DNA of 64,000 nt from Methylobacterium mesophilicum SR1.6/6 (GTDB taxonomy: Bacteria; Pseudomonadota; Alphaproteobacteria; Rhizobiales; Beijerinckiaceae). The notes under the pieces are model-generated. The model was not told the origin of the DNA and searched no databases. It saw only the letters and a list, made by a program, of their open reading frames with translations. Of this stretch, positions 48,359-57,962 are shown one piece after another (the first letter of the stretch is position 1; the number at the start of each line of letters is the position of its first letter). The DNA is taken from the NCBI RefSeq assembly GCF_000364445.2, contig NZ_CP043538.1, forward strand, positions 4,297,447 through 4,361,446, read 5' to 3'. The position numbers were made by a program, and so were the translations under genes.

Positions 48359-49249
48359 TCAGGCCTGGGGTTGGCAGGTCGCGCAGTAGAACGTCGAGCG
48401 GTTGGCCTGGACGATCCGGGCGACCGATCCCCCGCAGCCCGGCCGGCTGCAGGGCAGCCCGAAGCGGTCGTAGACCCGGAAGGCGTGCTGGAAGGCGCCG
48501 GCGCTGCCATCCGTGTGGACGTAGTCGCGGAGGGTGGAGCCGCCGGCCGCCACCGCCTCCTCGAGAACCTGCACGATCGCCTTCGCCAGGGCGTTGGCCT
48601 TCGGTGTCGGGCGACCGTCAGGCTTCGCGAGACTGCCCGCCGGGGCCTCCGGGTGAAGGCGCGCCCGGTGCAGGGCCTCGCAGACGTAGATATTGCCGAG
48701 GCCGGCGATGAGACGCTGATCCAGCAGCGCGGCCTTCAGCGGCGCGATCTTGTAGCGGAAGAGCCGCGCGATCACCGCTCCGGTGAGCCCGTCGAGGGGC
48801 TCGATCCCCATCCTGGCGAAGTGGCGGCAGGCGGCGAGATCGCGGCTCGGCACGAGGTCCATGAAGCCGAAGCGGCGCGCGTCGTTGTAGGTGACGGTGG
48901 CGCCGGTGCTCATCGCCATCACCACATGGTCGTGCTTGGGTGTGCCCGATGCGCCCTCCAGGTAGAAGTCCCCGGGGGACAGATTGCGGCCGTCGGGAAG
49001 CGCCACGTCGAACCGGCCGCTCATGCCGAGATGCATGATCAGCGTCTCGCCCGAATCGAGGTCGGCGGTGAGGTATTTCGCCCGGCGGGCGAGGCTCGTG
49101 ACCGCCCGTCCCTCCAGCCGCGCGGCGAACCGATCCGGAAACGGGAAGCGCAGGTTGGGCCGCCGCAGGGTGATGCGGCTGAAACGGGCGCCGACCATGG
49201 CGGGGGCCAAACCCCGCCTGACCGTCTCGACCTCGGGAAGCTCGGGCAT
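48359..49249 (-). CDS. mutM: Formamidopyrimidine-DNA glycosylase
   Basis: A 296-residue Fpg/MutM that excises 8-oxoguanine and nicks the abasic site. The N-terminal catalytic Pro and Glu are in [25 protein letters not shown]2TH region [21 protein letters not shown]-terminal zinc finger [11 protein letters not shown] with FYCATCQ. Complete. It lies between mltG and smr on the same strand. Confidence 0.95.
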   Translation of the reverse strand: MPELPEVETVRRGLAPAMVGARFSRITLRRPNLRFPFPDRFAARLEGRAVTSLARRAKYLTADLDSGETLIMHLGMSGRFDVALPDGRNLSPGDFYLEGASGTPKHDHVVMAMSTGATVTYNDARRFGFMDLVPSRDLAACRHFARMGIEPLDGLTGAVIARLFRYKIAPLKAALLDQRLIAGLGNIYVCEALHRARLHPEAPAGSLAKPDGRPTPKANALAKAIVQVLEEAVAAGGSTLRDYVHTDGSAGAFQHAFRVYDRFGLPCSRPGCGGSVARIVQANRSTFYCATCQPQA

Positions 49250-49374
49250 CTCTCTCGCGGCTTGCCTGTGCGGCGCCTCGCGCGCCGGTCCCGGATATCG
49301 GCGGGTACGGCCGCCATGGCAACGGCGCCGATGTCGCGCGGCCGGTTCCTGCGCCGGGTCCGCGTCCCCGCCCG

Positions 49375-50010
49375 CTAGCGCCGCCGCAGCCGGACGTAGA
49401 GCGCGCCGCCGCCGCCATGATGGCGGGCGGCCTCCTCGAAGCCGACGACGATCCCGCGCAAGTCCGGACCGCGCAGCCAGTGCGGGACGCTGCGGCGGAG
49501 AACCCCGCGCTCGGCGAAGGCCTCCGAATAGCCCGGCCCCCCCTTGCCCGTGACCACCAGCACGTAGGCATGGCCGGCGGCCCGCGCCCGCAGCAGGAAA
49601 CCCGTGAGCGCGGCGTGGGCTTCCGCCTGCACCATCCCGTGAAGGTCGATCCGCGCCTCGATCGCCAATCGCCCGCGGCGCAGACCGACCTTTGCGGTCC
49701 GCTCCAGTCCCGGGCTCGGGGCGTGGCGCTGGGGCGGCGCCTGGTAGGGTGCGGCCGTCGCCGGCCGCGGCGGCTCGGGCGCCGGCTTCGGCGGGGTTTT
49801 CGCGCGCGGCCTTTTGGCGACCGGCGGCGCGCTCGGCTTCAGGATCGGGGCCGTCAGCGCCGGCATGGTGGCGGTTGGGCTCGCCGGGGCGGGGGCGGTC
49901 TCGGGAACTGGCGGTGCGCGGCCCGGCAGCGGTGTGACCAGCTTGGCGATCGCGTCCCAGAGCCGCGCCTCGCCGGCGGTGAGGCGCCGCCCGCGGCGCG
50001 GCGCTCTCAC
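49375..50010 (-). CDS. Smr domain protein
   Basis: 211 residues. Residues 1-110 are a Pro/Ala-rich basic linker; residues ~120-211 form a Smr (MutS2-type) domain with [13 protein letters not shown] (DLHG) and VVTGKGG (TGKG), predicted endonuclease-type motifs. It overlaps the stop of mltA by four bases (ATG 50010 over TGA 50007), so both are translationally coupled. Role unknown. Confidence 0.87.
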   Translation of the reverse strand: MRAPRRGRRLTAGEARLWDAIAKLVTPLPGRAPPVPETAPAPASPTATMPALTAPILKPSAPPVAKRPRAKTPPKPAPEPPRPATAAPYQAPPQRHAPSPGLERTAKVGLRRGRLAIEARIDLHGMVQAEAHAALTGFLLRARAAGHAYVLVVTGKGGPGYSEAFAERGVLRRSVPHWLRGPDLRGIVVGFEEAARHHGGGGALYVRLRRR

Positions 50011-51188
50011 GGCGCGTCCCCGCGGAGGGCGAGGCGTTTCGGCAGCAGCACCACGAAACCGATGGCGTCGCGCAGGTTCCCGGCTGCGACGCCGGCCTCA
50101 TCGCCGGTCCCGACGAAGAGGTCGCCGCGGGCCGGTCCGACGATGGCCGAACCCGTATCGGCGGCGACGACCATCCGTCCGGTCTCGCCCGGCGCCGCGC
50201 CCGGAAGCGGTCCCGCGAGCCAGAACGGCAGCCCGTAGCGCCACAGGGTCGAATCGACGGCCAAGCTGCGGCCGGGGCTGAGCGGCGCGTTGGCGGCCCC
50301 GGGCGGGCCGAGGGTGGGATCCGCCACCTCGGCGAGGCGGAAGAAGATGTAGGAGGCATTGGCACGGATCAGCCGCCGGGCAATGTCCGGGTGCTCGCGC
50401 AGCCAACCCGTCCAGCGGGCCAGGGTCAGGCCCTCCAGCGGCAGATGCCCCTCCTGCACGATCAGCTTGGCCACCGCCGTGTAGGGCCGTCCGTTCCGTC
50501 CGTCGTACAGGACCCGCACGGCGCGCCCGTCCGGCAAGCGGACGCGTCCGGAGCCCTGCACCTGCAGGACCAGCAGGTCGACGGCATCGCGCAGCCACAG
50601 GATCGGCCGTGCCCTCGATCCCAGCGCCCCGTCCTCGATCGCGGCCCGATCGGGATAGGGCGCGAAGCCGTCCGCAGTGGCGCGGGCGGCCCGCAGGTTG
50701 GGGTCCAGACCCGGCCGGGTCTCGCCGGGGCCGAGAGAGACGAGGTCGTCGGGGCGGGCCAGGACCGGTGCGGTGAAATTCGGCCCCGGCTCGAGGGAGC
50801 CCGTCAGTTCCGGCTCGAAGTAGCCGGTCAGGAAGCCGGGGCGCTCGGAACCGGGCCGCTCGACGCGGAAGGCGTCGAAATGCTCCCGGAAGAAGGCGGC
50901 GGCATCCCCCCGGTCGCCCGCGGCCGCCGCACAGGCCTCGGCCAGGGCGGCGGGATCGCCCGCGACGCCCGCCGGCTGCGGCAGGGCGGGCGGTGGCGCG
51001 GCGCAGACGCGGCGAAAGGCGTCCAGCGCCGCAGCAGGCTCCGGACCGGGAAAGCCCGGCAGCGTCTCGGGGGCGACGGGCGTCAGGACCGCGCCGCCGA
51101 CCCGCTGAGGGGCGGCGGTCGATGCCTGAGTCAGCAGGGCGAGGAGGACGGCCGGGACGATTCCGGACCAAGCACGCGGGATCGGCAC
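50007..51188 (-). CDS. mltA: Membrane-bound lytic murein transglycosylase A
   Basis: A 393-residue secreted MltA: signal-like N-terminus (ARAWS-type, [20 protein letters not shown]), MltA domain with [15 protein letters not shown] and [15 protein letters not shown], and the C-terminal 3D domain [19 protein letters not shown] with conserved Asp residues. It cleaves peptidoglycan glycan strands. No lipobox Cys is evident near the signal, so it may be periplasmic rather than a lipoprotein. Confidence 0.9.
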   Translation of the reverse strand: MPIPRAWSGIVPAVLLALLTQASTAAPQRVGGAVLTPVAPETLPGFPGPEPAAALDAFRRVCAAPPPALPQPAGVAGDPAALAEACAAAAGDRGDAAAFFREHFDAFRVERPGSERPGFLTGYFEPELTGSLEPGPNFTAPVLARPDDLVSLGPGETRPGLDPNLRAARATADGFAPYPDRAAIEDGALGSRARPILWLRDAVDLLVLQVQGSGRVRLPDGRAVRVLYDGRNGRPYTAVAKLIVQEGHLPLEGLTLARWTGWLREHPDIARRLIRANASYIFFRLAEVADPTLGPPGAANAPLSPGRSLAVDSTLWRYGLPFWLAGPLPGAAPGETGRMVVAADTGSAIVGPARGDLFVGTGDEAGVAAGNLRDAIGFVVLLPKRLALRGDAP

Positions 51189-51206
51189 GGCAAGGCTGTC
51201 ACGAAG

Positions 51207-51923
51207 TCAGGCGCCGGCCTCGGTGGCCACGAGCTGCCAGTTCGGATCGCGGGAGCCCAGGCTGCGGGCGAAGGTCCAGACGTCGGGCACCTCGACCACG
51301 GTCTCGGCACTGCCATCCACGACCTTGCCCTCGGCATTGCGGGTGGCGGTGATCAGGTTCGACAGGAAGCGCACGGTGATCTGTGCGACGCGGTTGCGCA
51401 CCTCGACGGCGACGATCTCGGCCTTGTCGATGGAGACGAAGGTGGTCTCCAGGGTCTGCCGGTTGCGCTCGCGCTCGGCGATGGCCCGCTCGAACGCCTC
51501 GCCGACCTCCTTGGACAGGAGTCCGCGCAAGGTCTTCCTGTCGCCCTTGGCAAAGGCGATCATGATGGCCTCGTAGGCGGACTTGGCACCCTCCAGGAAA
51601 GCTCGCGGATCGAAGCTCGGCTCCGCCTGCACGCAGGCCTCCAGCCCGCGGGACACCTCCGAGCCGGGCTCGGCGATGCCGCGCCAGTCGCGCGGCGCGG
51701 CGGCGGGGGCCGAGGCGGGCTGCACCCGGTCAGCGCCGGGCAGGCGCACGACATTGTCCCCGTCCGTCCGCGTCTGGGGCTCGGTGCGGCTGCGATCGAC
51801 GGGCTTGAACGGCGAGCGTTCCGCGCCGGTCTTCTGGCCGAGCACGGAGCGCAGACGCCAGATCACGAAGACCGCGAGCGCGAGAAAGATGATCGTCGTA
51901 ACGTCGAAACTGTCCTGCATCAC
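51207..51923 (-). CDS. timA: Tim44/TimA family adaptor protein
   Basis: 238 residues. An N-terminal membrane helix (TTIIFLALAVFVIWRLRSVL), a ~60-residue linker, and a C-terminal Tim44-like domain (DPRAFLEGAKSAYEAIMIAF, TVRFLSNLITATRNAEGKV, ELPNWQLVAT-type end). This alphaproteobacterial family (TimA), related to mitochondrial Tim44, is thought to act as a membrane adaptor. Located just upstream of mltA on the same strand and divergent from secB, an arrangement typical of alphaproteobacteria. Confidence 0.88.
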   Translation of the reverse strand: MMQDSFDVTTIIFLALAVFVIWRLRSVLGQKTGAERSPFKPVDRSRTEPQTRTDGDNVVRLPGADRVQPASAPAAAPRDWRGIAEPGSEVSRGLEACVQAEPSFDPRAFLEGAKSAYEAIMIAFAKGDRKTLRGLLSKEVGEAFERAIAERERNRQTLETTFVSIDKAEIVAVEVRNRVAQITVRFLSNLITATRNAEGKVVDGSAETVVEVPDVWTFARSLGSRDPNWQLVATEAGA

Positions 51924-52247
51924 CGATCCGATGGTGGCCGCGGTGGGACCCTGTGCCCCTTGCTCAAGTCCTGCGCGGTGCGGCGCCGGCTAAGCGCGCA
52001 TGGGTCCTGGCGACTCATATCCGACCAACGCGCCGGGGGCGAGCCGGTTGTCCCCGAGCAAAACGCGTTCCCGCATCGGATATGGGTCGCGGGTGCCGCC
52101 GTCGCCAGCGCCACGCCAGCTCGCTTGTCCAGGCACGATGCGCGTGTTAGCGGCCCTGCGGTTTGGGTAGTTCCGCGGCGCGTTCCGGCGGCTCCCGCTG
52201 AGAAAACCCGCGCCGGCCTCGCCGGCTGATCGAGAAGGATGATCCGC
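51924..52247. other. timA/secB divergent intergenic region
   Basis: About 320 bases between divergent timA and secB. It must hold both promoters, but no match to a known consensus was clear. GAGAAGG (52231-52237) is the secB ribosome-binding site. No gene, tRNA or repeat recognised. Confidence 0.5.
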
Positions 52248-52748
52248 ATGGCCGACTCTCCGGCAGCGAACGGCAACGGCGGCGGCATGCCGCAGGGCGA
52301 TGCTCCGATGATCAACGCCCTGGCGCAGTACACGAAGGATCTGTCCTTCGAGAACCCGAACGCGCCGCGTTCCCTGCAGCCCAAGGAGGGGCAGGGACCG
52401 CAGATCAACATCCAGGTGAACGTCAACGCGTCGCAGCTCTCGGAGACGGATTTCGAGGTCGAACTCAAGCTCGAGGGCGACGCCAAGGTCCAGAACGATG
52501 TGCTGTTCGCCTTCGAGGTGACCTATGCGGGCGTGTTCCGCCTGGTGAACATCCCGGCCGACCAGATTCATCCGGCCGTGATGATCGAGTGCCCGCGCCT
52601 GCTCTTCCCGTTCGCGCGCCAGATCGTGGCCGAGGCGGTGCGCAACGGCGGCTTCCCGCCCCTGTACATCGATCCGATCGACTTCGTCAGCCTCTACCGC
52701 CAGCGGATGGTGGAGCAGCAGGGCGCGCAGGGTCCGCTGGCCTCCTGA
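52248..52748 (+). CDS. secB: Protein-export chaperone SecB
   Basis: A 166-residue SecB, holding precursor proteins unfolded for SecA. Typical blocks: [65 protein letters not shown] and [18 protein letters not shown] 52248 (MADSPAANG) has GAGAAGG ten bases before it; ATG 52239 would leave only one base. Divergent from timA, a well-known arrangement. Confidence 0.94.
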   Translation: MADSPAANGNGGGMPQGDAPMINALAQYTKDLSFENPNAPRSLQPKEGQGPQINIQVNVNASQLSETDFEVELKLEGDAKVQNDVLFAFEVTYAGVFRLVNIPADQIHPAVMIECPRLLFPFARQIVAEAVRNGGFPPLYIDPIDFVSLYRQRMVEQQGAQGPLAS

Positions 52749-53181
52749 CGTCGCGCCCGGCGGCGCGTCAGCGGCCGTTACCGCGAGGAGCCGCCGCGAG
52801 CGCGCGCAGAGCATTCGCGGGGCGCCCGTCGAGACGGGGAGCGCGCAGCACGATCCAGCTCCGCGGTAACTCGGCTTGGCCGGACAGCGTGCCAGTCTCC
52901 GCGGCGCGCTGCCACGGCGAGCCCGGCCTCGACGGTGGCGGACAGTCCAGGCGCCGAAATCGCCCCTCTCCGACCACCGGCCTCGTGGTGATGCGGCACC
53001 TTCGAGCCCACAGCGAGGTCTCGCCGAAGCAGCGGTCCGTCGGGAGCGGGCTCTGGTCGGGCGGGAACCCGATCCCGAGCGCACAGGAGCTGTCGGATCC
53101 GGGGTGCGGCACTGCCGTTCCGGGCTTGACCGTGGCGGGTCCCGAGTCCAGGTGCGGGGCCCGCTACGGCTCCAGGATCGC
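52749..53181. other. Intergenic region after secB
   Basis: About 430 bases without a supported gene. A 114-codon frame on the minus strand (52768-53112) exists but lacks a ribosome-binding site, a recognised family or typical codon use. No terminator with T-run or promoter is obvious. Confidence 0.45.
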
Positions 53182-54414
53182 ATGGCTCCCACCGCTCACC
53201 TCGCCCTGATCAATCTGTTCATCGGAGACATCCAGGGCGGCCTGGGACCGTTTCTCGGAACATGGCTGGCGCAATCTGCCGGGTGGAGTCCGGCCCGGAT
53301 CGGGTTCGTCATCACCCTGGTCGGATTCGGCACGCTGTTCCTCAGCGGCCCCTTCGGCGCCCTGGTCGACCGGTACCCCCGGCCCCGCCTGCTGATCGGG
53401 CTCGCCTGCGGCGCGATCCTGGCCGGCACGCTGCTGCTGCTTCCGGCCAGAAGCCTGCCGGCCGTGCTGGCCGCGCAACTCCTCGCTGCGGCCGGCGGCA
53501 CGCTGCTGCTGCCGGCGGTGGCAGCCCTGACCCTGGGGATCGTCGGGAAGGACCAGTTTCCCAAGCAGCAGGGCCGCAACCAAGCCTTCAACCACGTCGG
53601 CATCCTCGCCGCTGCCGGCGGCATCAGCCTGGGCACCGCCACGTTCGGGCCTGCGATCGCCTTCTGGGTGCTGGGCGGAATGGCGGTCGCGGCGATCGTC
53701 GCAACACTGACGACACCGGCCAGGGCCTGGAACCGACGTCGCGCGGTCGGCTGGAAGGAGGACGAGGAGGACGAGCCGGCGCGCAGCGGCCTGCGACAGG
53801 TCCTGGGCAATCGCCGGCTCCTCGTGCTCACGGTGGCGCTGACGCTGTTCAATCTCGGCAATGGCGGCATGCTCTCGCTGCTCGGCCAGAAGCTCGTGGC
53901 CACCGCCGCCGACGCCACCACTTGGACGGCGCGCTACGTGATGGTGGCGCAGCTGGTGATGGTGCCGGTGGCGCTGTTCGCCGGGTCCCTCGCGGACAAG
54001 CGCGGGCGGCGACAGCTCCTGATGGTCGCCTTCGCGGTCTTGCCGGTGCGGGCGCTCCTGTCCGGCCTGATCGACGATCCGGTCTGGCTCATCGCCGCCG
54101 AGGTCTTGGATGGCGTGGCCTCCGGGATCGTCGGGGTCGCGGTGCCGGTGGTCGTCGCGGACCTGACCTGGGGATCCGGGCGCACGCAGACGGCGCTCGG
54201 CAGCGTCAACGCGGTGCAGGGAGTGGGTGGTGCCCTGTCGGGCTGGTACGGTGGCCTGTCCTACGGGCTGTTCGGCTGGACGGGCTCGTTTCTCGCCCTT
54301 GGGGTGCCGGCTCTCGTCGCCCTGGCGCTCGTGATCTGGCTCGATGCGACGCCCGAGCCCGGACGGAGGCGCCGTCGGCAAGAGCGCCGCAGCGCGGCCG
54401 TGCAGGGGACTTGA
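53182..54414 (+). CDS. MFS transporter
   Basis: A 410-residue membrane protein with about 12 segments. It has LALINLFIGDIQGGLGPFLG at the start, the loop motif GPFGALVDRYPR between TM2 and TM3, and GSLADKRGRRQLL for the symmetrical loop after TM8, typical of MFS. The substrate is unknown; the family has resemblance to efflux permeases of the DHA1 type. Start ATG 53182 begins directly at the first segment. Convergent with rpoH2. Confidence 0.82.
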   Translation: MAPTAHLALINLFIGDIQGGLGPFLGTWLAQSAGWSPARIGFVITLVGFGTLFLSGPFGALVDRYPRPRLLIGLACGAILAGTLLLLPARSLPAVLAAQLLAAAGGTLLLPAVAALTLGIVGKDQFPKQQGRNQAFNHVGILAAAGGISLGTATFGPAIAFWVLGGMAVAAIVATLTTPARAWNRRRAVGWKEDEEDEPARSGLRQVLGNRRLLVLTVALTLFNLGNGGMLSLLGQKLVATAADATTWTARYVMVAQLVMVPVALFAGSLADKRGRRQLLMVAFAVLPVRALLSGLIDDPVWLIAAEVLDGVASGIVGVAVPVVVADLTWGSGRTQTALGSVNAVQGVGGALSGWYGGLSYGLFGWTGSFLALGVPALVALALVIWLDATPEPGRRRRRQERRSAAVQGT

Positions 54415-54533
54415 CGGTCTACGTGAGCGGAACGACGCGATCCGAGCCGGCGCCACGTTCGGGCCTGTTCCGCGGCTTGGGGTCGTTTCGCTGCGCGCGA
54501 TGACGGCGGGAACCGAGACGCCCTGAAACGCGA

Positions 54534-54555
54534 AAGCCCGGCCGGGGCCGGGCTT
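54534..54555 (-). terminator. Terminator of rpoH2
   Basis: Ten-base perfect stem AAGCCCGGCC / GGCCGGGCTT with a two-base loop, 25 bases after the rpoH2 stop and ~120 bases after the convergent MFS gene. It may work in both directions. Confidence 0.65.
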
Positions 54556-54580
54556 CGTTCCGATGTCTCTCCGCCTCGGT

Positions 54581-55456
54581 TCAGCCGATATGGGGGCTGC
54601 CGGTGGCGGCGGGGAAGCGGTCGGCGAGGGCGCGGCGCAGCTTCTCCAGGGCCCGGTTCTCGATCTGGCGGACGCGCTCCTTCGAGATGCCGAGGCGCTG
54701 CCCGAGGGCTTCCAGGGTGGCCTGATCCTCGGCGAGCCGGCGCTCGCGCAGGATGCGCAACTCGCGCTCGGACAGAACTGTCAGGGCCTGCTGGAGCCAG
54801 CCGAGGCGGCGCTCGCCGTCCACCGTGGCGCTCACGGTCTCGTCCGGCAGATCGGCGCCGTCGACCAGGAAATCCATCCGCTCCGAGGAGGCGTCGCTGT
54901 CCTCGCCCACGGGGGCGTTGAGCGACATGTCCGGGCCGGACAGGCGCGCGTCCATCAGGGCGACATCGTCCCGCGAGACGCCGATGGCGCTGGCGATGCG
55001 GCGGTGGATCTCGTCGCCGACATGCTCCTCGGTGGATTGCATGAGGCGGGCACGCAGCCGGCGAAGGTTGAAGAACAGGGCCTTCTGCGCGGAGGAGGTG
55101 CCCCCGCGGACGATCGACCAGTTGCGCAGGATGTAGTCCTGGATCGAGGCCCGGATCCACCACGTCGCGTAGGTCGAGAAGCGGACATCCCGCTCCGGCT
55201 CGAACCGGGCGGCGGCTTCCATCAGGCCGACATGACCTTCCTGGACGAGATCGGCCATCGGCAGACCGTAGTGACGAAAACGCCCCGCCAGAGCAATGAC
55301 GAGGCGCATATGGGCCGAGATCAGGCGGTGAAGGGCGCGCTCGTCGCGGTCATCCTTCCAGCGAACGGCGAGGCCGCGCTCTTCCTCCCGCGCCAGGAAG
55401 GGCGCCTCCATCGCAGTCCGAATGAACTGCCGTCGAATTCCCGCGATCTCAGCCAT
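54581..55456 (-). CDS. rpoH: RNA polymerase sigma factor RpoH2-type
   Basis: A 291-residue heat-shock-class sigma factor. Region 2: YGLPMADLVQEGHVGLMEA, FSTYATWWIRASIQDYILRN; RpoH box SSAQKALFFNLRRL; region 4: LGQRLGISKERVRQIENRAL. SIVRGGTSSAQKALF and the EPERDVRFSTYATWW form match alphaproteobacterial RpoH2 rather than RpoH1 (typically KRFEPEKGFRLATYAMWW). RpoH2 is tied to oxidative and general stress. The upstream EcfG-type promoter fits that. Confidence 0.92.
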   Translation of the reverse strand: MAEIAGIRRQFIRTAMEAPFLAREEERGLAVRWKDDRDERALHRLISAHMRLVIALAGRFRHYGLPMADLVQEGHVGLMEAAARFEPERDVRFSTYATWWIRASIQDYILRNWSIVRGGTSSAQKALFFNLRRLRARLMQSTEEHVGDEIHRRIASAIGVSRDDVALMDARLSGPDMSLNAPVGEDSDASSERMDFLVDGADLPDETVSATVDGERRLGWLQQALTVLSERELRILRERRLAEDQATLEALGQRLGISKERVRQIENRALEKLRRALADRFPAATGSPHIG

Positions 55457-55549
55457 CCCGCCTGCCTCTTGTTGTCGAGTGCTGTTGCGGCGCCGGACCT
55501 GCTAGTCCGGCGCGCAGGCGCCTCCCAGGGGCGACGCCAGGCAACCGAC
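55457..55549 (-). other. rpoH2 leader region
   Basis: Between the EcfG-type promoter and rpoH2 lies about 93 bases of leader with no further motif recognised. The remaining part up to the carD terminator is non-coding. Confidence 0.35.
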
Positions 55550-55575
55550 AACGGAAGGCGAAACACGAAAGTTCC
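55550..55575 (-). promoter_or_regulatory. EcfG-type general stress promoter of rpoH2
   Basis: On the minus strand GGAAC (55575-55571), 17 bases, CGTT (55553-55550): a perfect match to the EcfG consensus GGAAC-N16/17-CGTT. It lies ~95 bases before rpoH2. In Sinorhizobium, rpoH2 is controlled by the EcfG-type factor RpoE2. Here it predicts the same cascade. Confidence 0.75.
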
Positions 55576-55716
55576 GCGTCACTGCCCCAGAATGCGACAG
55601 CGGATCGACCACGATCACGTGTTCCATCGGGATGACATGGGCTCGGGCGATGGATCGTCCAGTGCCGTTCGGACCAAATTCGCCTTGGTCATGTGGGCAA
55701 GTCCGCACGAAGCAAG

Positions 55717-55743
55717 AAAAAACCCGGCCGCCAGGGCCGGGTT
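55717..55743 (-). terminator. Rho-independent terminator of carD
   Basis: Nine-base stem (55721-55729 with 55735-55743) and five-base loop, followed on the minus strand by a run of six T. It lies ~28 bases after the carD stop and separates carD from rpoH2. Confidence 0.8.
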
Positions 55744-55770
55744 CGAGGGTCGTGCCGTCGTGAGCAGGGC

Positions 55771-56370
55771 TCAGGCGGCCTCTTCCTGGATGTCGTCGCC
55801 GTCGGTCTCACCCTCGGCTTCGGGCTCCGCCTCGCTCTTGGCCCGGCGGGGCGACTTCGCGAGGCTCTGCTCGATCAGCTTCAGCGCCTCGGTCTCGGTG
55901 ATGCGGTTCACAGACGAGATCTCGCGGACGATCCGGTCCAGGGCCGCCTCGTAGAGCTGCCGCTCGGAATAGGACTGCTCGGGCTGGGCCTCGGAGCGGT
56001 AGAGATCGCGCACAACCTCGGTGACGGCCAGCAGGTCGCCCGAGTTGATCTTGGCCTCGTATTCCTGGGCGCGGCGCGACCACATGGTCCGCTTGATCCG
56101 GGCGCGGCCGGTCAGCAGATCCAGGGCCTTCTTGACCAGCTCCGGCTCGGCCAGCTTGCGCATGCCCACGCTGTTGGCCTTCGCGGTCGGGACGCGCAGG
56201 ACCATCTTGTCCTTCTCGAACGACACAACGAACAGCTCAAGCTTGTAGCCCGCGATCTCTTGCTCCTCGATCGCGGTGATGCGACCGACGCCGTGGGCCG
56301 GATACACGACAGCCTCGCCGGTCTTGAAACCTTGCCGGCCTGCGGTCGTCGTCTTCTTGGCTGTGGTCAT
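55771..56370 (-). CDS. carD: CarD family transcriptional regulator
   Basis: A 199-residue CarD/CdnL-type protein that binds the RNA polymerase beta subunit and stabilises open complexes. The N-terminal RNAP-interaction domain includes GEAVVYPAHGVGRITAIEE and FEKDKMVLRVPTAKA; the C-terminal helical domain includes WSRRAQEYEAKINSGDLLAV. An acidic tail (EAEPEAEGETDGDDIQEEAA) ends it. Start ATG 56370 with GGAGG about ten bases upstream; longer frames add an unconserved leader. Confidence 0.92.
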   Translation of the reverse strand: MTTAKKTTTAGRQGFKTGEAVVYPAHGVGRITAIEEQEIAGYKLELFVVSFEKDKMVLRVPTAKANSVGMRKLAEPELVKKALDLLTGRARIKRTMWSRRAQEYEAKINSGDLLAVTEVVRDLYRSEAQPEQSYSERQLYEAALDRIVREISSVNRITETEALKLIEQSLAKSPRRAKSEAEPEAEGETDGDDIQEEAA

Positions 56371-56873
56371 GCGAGAAGGGCCTCCACTGGCGCGCAGCCG
56401 TTCGACGCCGCGCGAAACCGTGTTGTTCCGGGCGGGACACCCGGTTTGCCTCGCCGCTTCCCATGATCGCGCCCGAGGCGAAATCCAGGACATCCCCGGC
56501 GCGGCCGTGCACAAGCCTGGATCGTCCGCCGAAGTGTGCCTCGGCGGTCGATCGCGTACCACTCCTAACCCACGAAGATCGAAGGTGTTTCAGCTGGAGG
56601 AAGCACGTCAGGCGCGAGCGACGGCAGGCGGATTGTCTACCACAATCCGGCGCGCAGATCAAAGCATCCCTGAAGACGCATGCGCGAGCTCAGCGCTGCG
56701 ACCAAGAGTTTTACACTGGCGCGCCGGGACAGAAATGCCCCTCGAGCGGATCAGGGCTTCGCGCTGTGCAGGCCTTCTTCGTTCCGAAATTCCGTGTCCG
56801 TCCTGGACGATGTCCCCGGACTTGCCCGGCCCGGAGCGGGGGATGCCGAAATCGTGAGGACCGTCCGCTCTGA
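56371..56873. other. Intergenic region between carD and fdxA
   Basis: About 500 bases without a supported gene. It should hold the promoter of carD (minus strand). No recognised promoter, tRNA or RNA motif; no frame has both a ribosome-binding site and sensible codon use. Less G/C-rich than surrounding genes. Confidence 0.45.
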
Positions 56874-57212
56874 TCAGTCGCCCGAGCCGGGGTTCGGCGA
56901 GAAGTGCGCCTCGAGCTTTCCGCTCTTGCCGTCCCACTCCTTGGCGTCCGCGGGAGCTTCCTTTTTCTGCGTGATGTTGGGCCAGGACTTTGCGTAGTCG
57001 GCGTTCAACTTCAGCCACGTGTCGAGGTTCGATTCGGTGTCCGGCTTGATCGCCTCGGCCGGGCATTCCGGCTCGCAGACGCCACAATCGATGCACTCGT
57101 CCGGGTGGATGACGAGCATGTTCTCGCCTTCATAGAAACAATCGACCGGACAGACCTCGACGCAGTCCGTGTACTTGCACTTGATGCAATTGTCGGTGAC
57201 GACGTAGGTCAT
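56874..57212 (-). CDS. fdxA: 7Fe-type ferredoxin FdxA
   Basis: A 112-residue ferredoxin of the FdII type with a 3Fe-4S and a 4Fe-4S cluster. Cluster ligands are in [19 protein letters not shown] and [16 protein letters not shown]. The helical C-terminal extension ([19 protein letters not shown]) is typical of alphaproteobacterial FdxA. An electron carrier, partner unknown. ATG 57212. Same strand as helicase, S4 protein and carD. Confidence 0.93.
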   Translation of the reverse strand: MTYVVTDNCIKCKYTDCVEVCPVDCFYEGENMLVIHPDECIDCGVCEPECPAEAIKPDTESNLDTWLKLNADYAKSWPNITQKKEAPADAKEWDGKSGKLEAHFSPNPGSGD

Positions 57213-57456
57213 CGGATGTCTTCGTCCTAAAACACGACTTGGCCCGGGCGGAGCCCTGGAGCGGTCCGCTCGCCCGGGTGGCGCTCGGTAAGCGGGACGC
57301 CGGTGACGCTCGGCGCGGAGCCGGGCTTCGGAGGCCACGGCTCTAGACCGTGCCTCACGGGCTGACAAGCGCGCGGGCGCCGCAGCGGGGCGAAGATTTC
57401 AACTCCCGAGACGGCGGCTTTCCAGACACGAACGCGGTCAGCGACGGCGGCCCTCT
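57213..57456. other. fdxA upstream region
   Basis: About 240 bases upstream of fdxA without a recognisable gene; together with the doubtful small frame 57457-57645 it makes a ~440-base gap. It probably contains the fdxA promoter. No consensus motif identified. Confidence 0.35.
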
Positions 57457-57645
57457 CTACGTGAGGCACGACGGGCGAGCCCGGTATTCAGATCCGCCGA
57501 CGGCGCCGCACTGGATGCCCGGCGTGGTTCTGGAATTCGGGGCCACCTCCGCAGTCCGAGGATGACGCGGTGGCCGACCTGATGGCCGGCTGGTTCCTGC
57601 CAGTTCGACCACGTCCCGCAGCTTCGCCTCGCCGCCGTCGGCCAT
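57457..57645 (-). CDS. Small hypothetical protein (tentative)
   Basis: A 62-residue frame starting MADGGEAKLRDVVELAGTS. GAGGAG lies seven bases before its ATG (57645), and the frame begins 11 bases after the S4-protein stop, so translation initiation here is plausible. The C-terminal two thirds are low in regular structure and could be a frameshifted remnant. Unrecognised. Confidence 0.4.
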   Translation of the reverse strand: MADGGEAKLRDVVELAGTSRPSGRPPRHPRTAEVAPNSRTTPGIQCGAVGGSEYRARPSCLT

Positions 57646-57656
57646 CGCCGATCTCC

Positions 57657-57950
57657 TCACAGCGACGGGTCCTGCGGCGGGGAGCCCCCCGACAGATCGT
57701 CGTACAGCAGGCGCGCCTCCGGAGCGGGCCCGCGCCGCACCCCCAGGCCCAGCACCCGTACCGCCAGCGTCGCGTGCGGCGCCGCGACCGTCACGACGTC
57801 GCCGATGCCGATGCCCTTCGCCGGGTTCTCGGTCCGACTGCCGTTGACCCGGACGAAACCGTCCGAAGCCAGCCGCGCCGCGAGGGAACGGGTCCGCGCG
57901 AAGCGCGCGAACCAGAGCCATTTGTCGAGACGCTGCCGATCCTCCCGCAT
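57657..57950 (-). CDS. S4 domain RNA-binding protein (Hsp15/RqcP-like)
   Basis: A 97-residue protein consisting almost only of an S4 RNA-binding domain: RLDKWLWFARFARTRSLAA and VRVNGSRTENPAKGIGIGD. The family includes Hsp15 and RqcP, which act on stalled 50S subunits; the role here is inferred. It begins 12 bases after the helicase stop and is probably co-transcribed with it. Confidence 0.87.
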   Translation of the reverse strand: MREDRQRLDKWLWFARFARTRSLAARLASDGFVRVNGSRTENPAKGIGIGDVVTVAAPHATLAVRVLGLGVRRGPAPEARLLYDDLSGGSPPQDPSL

Positions 57951-57962
57951 GCGCGGCGGCGG

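Noticed and set aside
52768..53112. A 114-codon minus-strand frame after secB
   Set aside because: No ribosome-binding site, domain or regular codon pattern; left as intergenic.
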